Below are positions 5,141 through 11,303 of a stretch of 11,303 nt of DNA, piece after piece. Position numbers and translations under genes: made by a program. The stretch is from contig CANRHF010000053.1 of assembly GCA_947630345.1 (NCBI GenBank), forward strand, positions 1-11,303, written 5' to 3'. Position 1 is the stretch's first letter. Every line of letters begins with the position of its first letter. Source of the DNA: an uncultured Oscillospiraceae bacterium. GTDB taxonomy: Bacteria; Bacillota; Clostridia; Oscillospirales; Oscillospiraceae. Below the pieces are notes generated by a model, which was given only the letters and a program-made list of their open reading frames with translations, had not been told where the DNA came from and did no database searches.

Positions 5141-6653
5141 ATTCTCCGGCCAGATTGACATAGGACAGCACGATGTCCCGGTACTTGACTTTCATGGGGA
5201 AGGTGGCGACGGCATCCTCCACGACCTGATTGACGGACTGGGCGACAAGATCGCTCTCGGCGTAGCGGTACCAGATCTCCTGCCCACCTACGAAGAACAT
5301 AATGTGGTAGCCGTATTCGCTCCGCACCAGGCCGTGGTCCCCGTATTCCCGGGCCGGATCGAAGCACCAGTCGTTGAAGCTCTGGACCATGCGGCCCTGG
5401 GTGATGTCGGTGATCAGGCCGCCGTTGACGGCGGAGCCGTCCGCGGAGTGCTCTGCGGCCAACTGGGCGAAGGCTTCCTCCGTGGCCTCCCCATTAAGCC
5501 ACTGATCGTAAAGCGCCTGGGCCTCCTGCCGGCAGGCCTCCCACTCCTTCTCGGAGTAGGTCGTGCTGCCGGAGGAGTCGGTGGCGCCGCCCTGGGGCAT
5601 GATGAGAATGTGGCGCACGTCCACCATGTTCCCGGCATCCTTGGTGATGCCCTGGGAGGCGTAGGTGTCGGCGTTTTCAGTAAAGTAGGCGTCCACTTCC
5701 TCATAGGTGGGGGCCAGATCTTCATAAAGAGTATCCAGATAGTGGTAAGCCCGATAGGACAGCTCCATATAGGCCAGGTAGTCGTCCAGGCTGCATCCGG
5801 GGAACAGGTAGGCGTCCAGCAGCTCCTGGACACTGGCAAAGCCGTAGGAAGCGGCCTGCTCCTCCAGATTCTGGGGCAGCTCCTCCAGGGCCGTTTGCAG
5901 CGCCGGATCCAGTTCCACCCCTTCCGCCTCGGCCCGAAGGGCCAGGGCCTGGTACCGGTGCCAGGTGTCCAGGGCCACATCCAGGAAATACTGCTGATAG
6001 GTGGCTCCGTCTCCGGTGGTCTGATACTCCAGAGGCTGGGTGTAGTCCACCAGATAGGCGGCGTAGGCGGTGCCGAGAAAATCATAGACCTGGGTCCAGT
6101 AGTAGACGTTCAGCAGCCCGTTGGTCAGCTTCCGCTCTCCAATGGCCGCCACCGTCTTGCCGGCGGCGGCTTTCAGCTGGTCCGCCTGGACGGTGTAATT
6201 ATCCTTATATTGGACGTTGTTCTCCTTGGGCAGCCAGGAGCCGTTGACGCCATAGTAGACCGACGCCGCCAGCCCCAGCGCCAGGGCTACCAGGGCTACG
6301 ATGGCCGTCACCATGAGTACGATCCGCTTTTTGGACTTGCGGGCGGGCTTCTGTTCGCTTTCTTCCGGGGATTCCTCCTCGGAAGGCTCCTCCGCGTCCC
6401 CGGATTCCTCTTCCTCCGACTCCTCCGGGGTGGGCGCTTCCTCCTCCTGGGACGGTTCCGACCCCTCCGGCGCCGCGGCCTCGGGGGCCTCCTCCTGGGC
6501 AGCTTCCGCCTGGGAGACCGGTTCTTCCGTTCCTTCCTCCGGAGCGGCTTCTTCGGCGGGTTCGACTGCTTCGGCGTTGTCCTTCCCGCAGGCGGGGCAG
6601 AGGGTCACGCCGTCTTCCAAGGGCTCTGAGCAGTATTTGCAGTTCATGGGCAT
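5139..6653 (-). CDS. Membrane-anchored PpiC-type peptidyl-prolyl isomerase with N-terminal zinc ribbon
   Basis: The product is predicted to help fold exported proteins outside the membrane, like PrsA/SurA foldases. The 504-residue protein has a zinc ribbon with cysteines 5, 8, 19 and 22, then a very acidic Glu/Pro/Ser-rich linker (about 28-100). A basic KPARKSKKR patch precedes one membrane helix (about 111-134). Outside the membrane comes a helical SurA-N-like region (about 155-340) and a PpiC/parvulin domain (about 345-455) with VRHILI, FAQLAAEHSADGSAVNGGLI, RMVQSFNDWCF and EYGYHIMFF. Unlike PrsA it has no lipobox and is held by a transmembrane helix with the N-terminus inside. The start at 6653 is chosen after a GAGGAAG tract; ATG 6647, with GAGG 6 bp upstream, is equally possible. 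The longer frame to 6713 runs into the promoter. It is divergent from miaB. Catalytic activity is inferred, not shown. Confidence 0.87.
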   Translation of the reverse strand: MPMNCKYCSEPLEDGVTLCPACGKDNAEAVEPAEEAAPEEGTEEPVSQAEAAQEEAPEAAAPEGSEPSQEEEAPTPEESEEEESGDAEEPSEEESPEESEQKPARKSKKRIVLMVTAIVALVALALGLAASVYYGVNGSWLPKENNVQYKDNYTVQADQLKAAAGKTVAAIGERKLTNGLLNVYYWTQVYDFLGTAYAAYLVDYTQPLEYQTTGDGATYQQYFLDVALDTWHRYQALALRAEAEGVELDPALQTALEELPQNLEEQAASYGFASVQELLDAYLFPGCSLDDYLAYMELSYRAYHYLDTLYEDLAPTYEEVDAYFTENADTYASQGITKDAGNMVDVRHILIMPQGGATDSSGSTTYSEKEWEACRQEAQALYDQWLNGEATEEAFAQLAAEHSADGSAVNGGLITDITQGRMVQSFNDWCFDPAREYGDHGLVRSEYGYHIMFFVGGQEIWYRYAESDLVAQSVNQVVEDAVATFPMKVKYRDIVLSYVNLAGE

Positions 6654-6684
6654 CCTCTTTTCTTCCTCTGGAATAATTGAGTTT

Positions 6685-6713
6685 AGTTTACCATGCCGGG
6701 AGGAAAAATGCAA
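6685..6713 (-). promoter_or_regulatory. Promoter of the PpiC foldase gene
   Basis: On the minus strand TTGCAT (6708-6713), 17 bp and TAAACT (6685-6690) predict a start near 6678 and a leader of about 25-30 nt. This excludes the upstream in-frame ATG at 6713 as start. Confidence 0.72.
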
Positions 6714-6759
6714 GCGCCTGGAAAAAATGTTTACCGTTTCGCAAAATGTACTCCTTTAA

Positions 6760-6774
6760 AAGGGCTTTGCCCTT
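6760..6774. promoter_or_regulatory. Inverted repeat touching the miaB -35 box
   Basis: AAGGGC (6760-6765) and GCCCTT (6769-6774) are a perfect inverted repeat around TTT. Its right arm overlaps the first two bases of the miaB -35 box (6773-6778). It lies between the divergent foldase and miaB promoters. It may be an operator or a small hairpin; no known regulator site is recognised. Confidence 0.35.
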
Positions 6775-6801
6775 GCAAAACCGAGGCAAAAATGGTAAAA
6801 T
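6773..6801 (+). promoter_or_regulatory. miaB-mutS promoter (sigma-A type)
   Basis: TTGCAA (6773-6778), 17-bp spacer, TAAAAT (6796-6801). Transcription would start near 6808, upstream of the ribosome site GGAGG at 6822-6826. The short leader supports the ATG at 6834 rather than the in-frame ATG at 6813. Confidence 0.8.
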
Positions 6802-6833
6802 AGACTTTCAAAATGACCATCGGAGGACTTCCC

Positions 6834-8237
6834 ATGTACCAGACTGTCCAAATTTCCCCATCAGATCTCGATACCCAGCGGACTTACTGCGCCCAGGTTG
6901 CGGATTATTGGTCCGCCCGGGGCCAGACCCCCTGCGCCTATGTGGAGACCTACGGCTGCCAGCAGAACGAGGCGGATTCCCAGCGCATTCGGGGAATGCT
7001 GCTGGCCTGCGGCTACCGGATGGCGGAGGGCCCCGAGGGGGCGGACGTGGTGGTGATGAACACCTGCGCCATCCGGGAGCACGCGGAGCAGCGGGTGTTC
7101 GGCAATCTGGGGGCCCTGACCCATACCAAGCGCCGCCATCCGGGGCAGAAGATCTTCCTGTGCGGCTGCATGGCCGGGCAGCGGGAAGTGGTGGAGCGGC
7201 TGCGCAAAAGCTACCCCCATGTGGACGGGGCCTTTGATCCCCAGGCCCTGTGGCGGTTTCCGGAGATCCTCTACCGGAGCCTGACCACCGGCAAGCGGGT
7301 GTTCCCCACGGAGCTGTCGCCGGATTCCATCGCCGAGGGGCTTCCCGTGCTGCGGGACTGCCGACACAAGGCCTGGGTGTCCATCATGTATGGCTGCAAC
7401 AATTTCTGCACCTACTGCATCGTCCCCTATGTCCGGGGCCGGGAGCGGAGCCGCCGGCCGGAGGCCATTCTGGACGAATGCCGGGCGCTGATTGCCGACG
7501 GCTGCCGGGAGATCACCCTGCTGGGTCAGAACGTCAACTCCTACGGCAAGGATCTGGACATGGGCTGGGATTTTTCCGACCTGCTTGCCGCCGTGGCGGA
7601 GCTGGAAGGGGATTTCTGGGTCCGGTTTATGACCAGCCACCCCCGGGACGCGGGGAAGAAGCTGTTCGACACCATGGCCGCCCATCCCAAGATCGCCAAG
7701 CAGCTCCACCTGCCCTTCCAGTCCGGCTCCAGCCGCATTTTGAAGGCCATGAACCGGCACTACGACCGGGCGGAATACTTAAGGGCCGTGGAATACGCCA
7801 AAAGTATCATGCCGGAGCTGGTGCTGACATCGGATGTGATCGTGGGCTTCCCAGGAGAGACGGAGGAGGATTTTAAGGAGACCATGTCCCTCATCTCCCA
7901 GGTCCGCTACGACGCCCTGTTTACCTTTATTTTCTCCCCCCGGCCCGGGACCCCGGCGGCCGAAATGCCGGACCCCACCCCCAAGGAGGAGAAGAACCGA
8001 CGCTTTGACCGGCTCTGCGGCCTGCAAAACGCCATTTCCGAGGAGATCCACCGGGGCTACATCGGCAGGACCCTGACCTGCCTTGTTGACGGACGGGAGG
8101 GCGGCCTGCTTACCGCCCGGACGGAGGGCGGGCGTCTGGTGCGCCTGGAAGGGGCGGAGGAGCTGATTGGGACCTTTGCCCCGGTTCGGATCACCGGGGC
8201 CAGTACCTGGAGCCTGACGGGAACCCTGGAGGCATAA
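6834..8237 (+). CDS. miaB: tRNA-2-methylthio-N6-dimethylallyladenosine synthase (MiaB)
   Basis: MiaB is a radical SAM methylthiotransferase that converts i6A37 to ms2i6A37 in tRNAs reading codons that start with U. The 467-residue product has all three family domains. The N-terminal methylthiotransferase domain has auxiliary Fe-S cysteines 42 (YGCQQNEADS), 78 (NTCAIREHA) and 112 (CGCMAG). The radical SAM core has CNNFCTYC (Cys188, 192, 195), GQNVNSYG (231-238), which points to MiaB over MtaB and RimO, and HLPFQSGSSRILKAMNR (292-308). A TRAM RNA-binding domain covers about 405-465. The ATG at 6834 is chosen because GGAGG (6822-6826) lies 7 bp upstream; the in-frame ATG at 6813 would be upstream of that site. 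mutS starts 2 bp after the stop. miaB and mutS are also near one another in Bacillus. Confidence 0.96.
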   Translation: MYQTVQISPSDLDTQRTYCAQVADYWSARGQTPCAYVETYGCQQNEADSQRIRGMLLACGYRMAEGPEGADVVVMNTCAIREHAEQRVFGNLGALTHTKRRHPGQKIFLCGCMAGQREVVERLRKSYPHVDGAFDPQALWRFPEILYRSLTTGKRVFPTELSPDSIAEGLPVLRDCRHKAWVSIMYGCNNFCTYCIVPYVRGRERSRRPEAILDECRALIADGCREITLLGQNVNSYGKDLDMGWDFSDLLAAVAELEGDFWVRFMTSHPRDAGKKLFDTMAAHPKIAKQLHLPFQSGSSRILKAMNRHYDRAEYLRAVEYAKSIMPELVLTSDVIVGFPGETEEDFKETMSLISQVRYDALFTFIFSPRPGTPAAEMPDPTPKEEKNRRFDRLCGLQNAISEEIHRGYIGRTLTCLVDGREGGLLTARTEGGRLVRLEGAEELIGTFAPVRITGASTWSLTGTLEA

Positions 8238-8239
8238 AA

Positions 8240-10834
8240 ATGGAAGACGAAAAACTCACCCCCATGAAACGCCAGTACCGGCAGATCAAGGAGCAGAACC
8301 GGGACTGCATCCTCTTTTTCCGCCTGGGGGATTTCTATGAGATGTTTGACGAGGACGCCCGGCTGGCGGCCAAGGAGCTGGACCTGACCCTGACCACCCG
8401 GGACCGGGGAAAGCCCGCCGCCGAGCAGACCCCCATGTGCGGCGTGCCCTACCACAGCGTGGATTCCTACATCGCCCGGCTGATCGCCAAGGGCTACAAG
8501 GTGGCCATCTGCGAGCAGCTGGAGGACCCGGCCACCGCCAAGGGCCTGGTGGACCGGAACGTGACCCGGATCGTCACCCCCGGCACCGTCATCGAAAGCG
8601 CCATGCTGGACGAGAGCCGGAACAACTACTTTGCCTGCCTCTGCGGGGACGGGACGGCCTATGGCCTGGCTTTCTGCGATATCTCCACCGGCGGGTTTTA
8701 CACAACCTCCTGTGCCGACGCCTCCCAGGCGGCGGCGGAGCTGGGCCGGTTTTCCCCGGCGGAGGTGCTGCGGTTTGGCTCAGGCGTCCAGGACCCCGTG
8801 ATCGAGAGCGCCCTGCGGAAGCTGGGCTGCTGCCTGGACGAGGGCGGGGAGGGGCCCTGCACTCTGGAGGAGGCCCAGGAGACTCTAAAGGAGCATTTTC
8901 ACGCCGATTTAGCCCAGCTTCAGGTGGCGGACAGGCCCCTGGCGGCCTACGCCAGCGGCGCGTTGCTGCGGACTCTCCGAGAGCTGCAAAAAAATGACCT
9001 TTCCCATTTGCAAAAGCTGGAATACTACGACACCGCCCGGTTCCTGGAGCTGGATCTGGACGCCCGGCGGAACCTGGAGCTGACGGAGACCCTCCGCAGC
9101 CGGGAGAAAAAGGGGTCGCTGCTCTGGGTGCTGGACCGGTGCTGCACTGGCATGGGCAGCCGGACTCTGCGAAGCTGGCTGGAAAAGCCACTGATGGACC
9201 CGGCCCAGATCCAGCGCCGCCAGGGGGCGGTGGAAGAGCTGACCCGGCTGGCGGTGCCCCGGGGAGAGCTGCGGGAAGCGCTGAAAGCCGTGACGGATCT
9301 GGAGCGGGTCATGACCCGCATCGCCACCGGCGCCGCCAACGGCCGGGATCTGCTGGGCCTGGCCACCGGCTTTTCGGCCCTGCCGGAGGTCAAGCGGCGG
9401 CTGGAGCCCTTCCAGGCCCCGCTGCTGCGCCGCCTGGAGCAGACCGTCGATCCCATGGAGGAGCTGTGCGGCAAAATTTTGCGGACGATCCGAGAGGAGG
9501 CGCCGCTGTCCATCCGGGAGGGAAATCTCATTCGGGACGGGGCGGACCCGGAGGTGGACCGCCTGCGGGCGCTGCTCAAGGGCGGCACCGCCGCCATGGC
9601 CGCCATCGAAACGGCGGAGCGGGAGCGTACCGGCATCCGCACCCTTCGGGCCGGCTACAATCGGGTGTTCGGCTACTATATCGAGGTCTCCAAATCCTTT
9701 GCCGATCAGGTGCCGCCGGAGTACATCCGCCGGCAGACCCTGACCAATACCGAGCGATTCATCACCCCGGAGCTAAAGGAGCTGGAATACCAGATTCTCA
9801 CCGCCAAGGACCGGCTGACAGAGCTGGAATACCGGATCTTTACCCAGCTGCGGGAGGAGACCGCCCAGCTGGCGGGCCGGGTGCAGGGGGTCGCCGCCGG
9901 CGTGGCGGCGGTGGACGCTCTGGCCTCCCTGGCGGAGGTGGCGGTGCAGAACCGCTATGTCCGCCCCGAGATCCGCCTGGACGGCAGGATCGATATCTTA
10001 GAGGGCCGCCATCCGGTGGTGGAGCGGATGCTGACGGACAGCTTGTTCGTCCCCAACGACACCCATATGGACCTGGCGGGAAGCCAGGTGTGCATCATCA
10101 CCGGCCCCAATATGGCGGGCAAGTCTACCTATATGCGCCAGGTGGCGCTGATCACTGTCCTGGCCCAGATGGGGTCCTTTGTCCCCGCCAAATTCGCCTC
10201 CATCGGCGTGGTAGACCGGGTGTTTACCCGGATCGGGGCCAGCGACGACCTGGCCTCCGGCCGCTCCACCTTCATGGTGGAGATGTCGGAGGTGGCCTCC
10301 ATCCTCCGCAGCGCCACCTCCCGGAGCCTGCTGATTCTGGACGAGATCGGCCGGGGCACCTCCACCTACGACGGCATGGCCATTGCCCGGGCGGTACTGG
10401 AATATGTGGCCGACCCCAAGCGTCTGGGGGCCAAGACCCTCTTCGCCACCCATTATCACGAGCTGTCCGACATCGAGACGGAGCTTCCCAATGTGAAGAA
10501 TTTCTCCATCGCCGTTAAAAAGCGGGGGGAGCAGATGATCTTCCTGCGGAAGATCCTTCCCGGCGCGGCGGACCACAGCTACGGCGTGGAGGTGGCCCGT
10601 CTGGCGGGCCTGCCGGGGCCCTTGATCACCCGGGCCAGAACCATTTTGTCTCAGCTGGAGGCCCAGGGCACCGTGTCCCGGAAGCAGCCCGACCCGGAGC
10701 CGGAGGCCCAGGTGAGTATGCTGGACCTGAAAGGCCAGGAGCTCTATAAGGCCCTGTCCGCCCTTTCCGTGGAGACGCTGACCCCCATCGAGGCCATCAA
10801 CGAGCTTTACAAGCTGAAAAAAATGCTGGAATAG
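8240..10834 (+). CDS. mutS: DNA mismatch repair protein MutS
   Basis: MutS is the ATPase clamp that recognises base mismatches and small loops in newly replicated DNA and recruits MutL. The 864-residue length is normal for MutS1. The mismatch-binding N-terminal domain has the Phe-x-Glu motif in GDFYEMF (Phe32, Glu34) and CGVPYH. Connector, lever and clamp domains follow, including GYNRVFGYYIEVSK and RRQTLTNTERFITPELKELE. The C-terminal ATPase has Walker A GPNMAGKS (622-629), the segment TRIGASDDLASGRSTFMVEM, Walker B LLILDE (697-702), GRGTSTYDG and ATHYHEL. The end, LSVETLTPIEAINELYKLKKML, is the usual C-terminal dimerisation motif, so the gene is complete. The ribosome site GGAGG (8228-8232) sits at the end of miaB, indicating co-transcription. 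mutL is not the next gene; a CPBP protease starts 10 bp after the stop. Confidence 0.97.
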   Translation: MEDEKLTPMKRQYRQIKEQNRDCILFFRLGDFYEMFDEDARLAAKELDLTLTTRDRGKPAAEQTPMCGVPYHSVDSYIARLIAKGYKVAICEQLEDPATAKGLVDRNVTRIVTPGTVIESAMLDESRNNYFACLCGDGTAYGLAFCDISTGGFYTTSCADASQAAAELGRFSPAEVLRFGSGVQDPVIESALRKLGCCLDEGGEGPCTLEEAQETLKEHFHADLAQLQVADRPLAAYASGALLRTLRELQKNDLSHLQKLEYYDTARFLELDLDARRNLELTETLRSREKKGSLLWVLDRCCTGMGSRTLRSWLEKPLMDPAQIQRRQGAVEELTRLAVPRGELREALKAVTDLERVMTRIATGAANGRDLLGLATGFSALPEVKRRLEPFQAPLLRRLEQTVDPMEELCGKILRTIREEAPLSIREGNLIRDGADPEVDRLRALLKGGTAAMAAIETAERERTGIRTLRAGYNRVFGYYIEVSKSFADQVPPEYIRRQTLTNTERFITPELKELEYQILTAKDRLTELEYRIFTQLREETAQLAGRVQGVAAGVAAVDALASLAEVAVQNRYVRPEIRLDGRIDILEGRHPVVERMLTDSLFVPNDTHMDLAGSQVCIITGPNMAGKSTYMRQVALITVLAQMGSFVPAKFASIGVVDRVFTRIGASDDLASGRSTFMVEMSEVASILRSATSRSLLILDEIGRGTSTYDGMAIARAVLEYVADPKRLGAKTLFATHYHELSDIETELPNVKNFSIAVKKRGEQMIFLRKILPGAADHSYGVEVARLAGLPGPLITRARTILSQLEAQGTVSRKQPDPEPEAQVSMLDLKGQELYKALSALSVETLTPIEAINELYKLKKMLE

Positions 10835-10844
10835 GAGGGGCGCT

Positions 10845-11303
10845 ATGGATGGAATGAAACCGCCGGGCCCCGATATGACGCCCTGGGAGCGGAGCTGGGG
10901 GATCCGGTATCTGCTCTTTCAGCTGATCTTCTTGCCTCAGATCCTGGTGCTGCTGAACGCCCTGGCGGGCGGCCCTTTGTCCACGCCCTGGCTGAACGTG
11001 GTGTTTTTCACCGTGAATTTTGGGGCGGTTGGGTGGATCTTCCGGGACTTCTGGCGGAAAACCCTCCAGGAGCTGCCCCAGACCTGGAAAAAGAGCCTGG
11101 CCCTGGCGGCGCTGGGCCTGGGCGTGTACTTTCTGACGTCCCTGGCGCTGGCTTGGCTGTTGGAGCGGGCGTACCCCGGCTTTGGGAACGTCAACGACGC
11201 CTCCGTGTACCAAAGCGTCCAGCTGGAATATCTGCCCATGGCCTTCGGGACCGTCCTTCTGGTGCCCGTGGCGGAGGAGAGCCTGTACCGGGGAGTGGTG
11301 TTC
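10845..11303 (+). CDS. CPBP-family intramembrane metalloprotease, N-terminal part (cut by window end)
   Basis: CPBP (Abi/CAAX-like) proteins are multi-helix membrane glutamic-type or metal-dependent proteases, with roles ranging from prenyl-protein processing to bacteriocin immunity; most are uncharacterised. The 153 codons present have membrane segments at about 21-42, 50-66, 83-106 and 131-143. They end in VAEESLYRGVVF, the EExxxR motif (Glu144, Glu145, Arg149) that holds catalytic residues. The second motif (FxxxH) and third motif (HxxxB/N) would be past the window end. The start ATG has AGGAGG (10833-10838) overlapping the mutS stop, so it is part of the miaB-mutS transcription unit. The substrate is unknown. 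The reading frame is open to the last base. Confidence 0.85.
   Translation, partial: MDGMKPPGPDMTPWERSWGIRYLLFQLIFLPQILVLLNALAGGPLSTPWLNVVFFTVNFGAVGWIFRDFWRKTLQELPQTWKKSLALAALGLGVYFLTSLALAWLLERAYPGFGNVNDASVYQSVQLEYLPMAFGTVLLVPVAEESLYRGVVF

Noticed and set aside
5304..6629. Plus-strand open frame of 441 codons opposite the foldase gene.
   Set aside because: It is low-complexity (Gly, Leu, Val, Arg), has no ribosome site or domain motif, and is antisense to a gene with clear PpiC, membrane and zinc-ribbon features.
6654..6713. Upstream ATG at 6713 for the foldase gene.
   Set aside because: The first codons overlap the -35 to -10 promoter elements, and the zinc ribbon begins naturally at the later ATGs.
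6813..6833. ATG at 6813 as the miaB start.
   Set aside because: It lies only a few bases after the predicted transcription start, and GGAGG at 6822-6826 is correctly spaced for the ATG at 6834.

Overview
The window is GC-rich with mostly C/G third codon positions and good sigma-A-type promoters (TTGNNN-17-TANNNT). It fits a GC-rich anaerobic Firmicute of the class Clostridia, most likely an Oscillospiraceae/Ruminococcaceae relative (Oscillibacter- or Flavonifractor-like). The clues are a type A RNase P RNA, MEP-pathway isoprenoid genes, clostridial-type MurD and IspD motifs, a DegV protein, a zinc-ribbon PpiC foldase, and a miaB-mutS pair. The genus is inference. The region looks like ordinary chromosomal core; there is no phage, transposase, CRISPR array or defence cassette.

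Layout. 1-245 is the 3' end of the elongation factor Tu gene, with an intrinsic terminator. Tail-to-tail with it, on the minus strand at about 370-938, is rnpB, the RNase P RNA, with its own promoter and terminator. Its P12 arm is hugely enlarged by two tandem 109-115 nt units that share an identical 42-nt hairpin segment. Divergent from rnpB, with -35 boxes only 5 bp apart, starts a tight plus-strand operon murD-ispD-ispF (1037-3628). A strong promoter at 3705-3733 then drives a DegV-family lipid-binding protein and a small single-domain EamA transporter (3768-5096). An 11-bp-stem bidirectional terminator (5107-5131) separates these from a convergent minus-strand gene (5139-6653). That gene encodes a membrane-anchored PpiC-type peptidyl-prolyl isomerase with a cytoplasmic zinc ribbon. 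From a divergent intergenic region with two promoters, miaB-mutS-(CPBP protease) runs to the window end on the plus strand.

How the genes work together. MurD makes UDP-MurNAc-L-Ala-D-Glu. IspD and IspF make isoprenoid precursors, which feed the undecaprenyl-phosphate carrier of peptidoglycan synthesis, so that operon supplies both wall building block and carrier. miaB (tRNA ms2i6A37 synthesis) and mutS (mismatch repair) are common neighbours in Firmicutes; here the next gene is a CPBP membrane protease, not mutL. tuf, rnpB and miaB are translation/tRNA functions.

The most unusual item is the duplicated hairpin insertion in the RNase P RNA. I see no clear sign of a wholly new multi-gene system.
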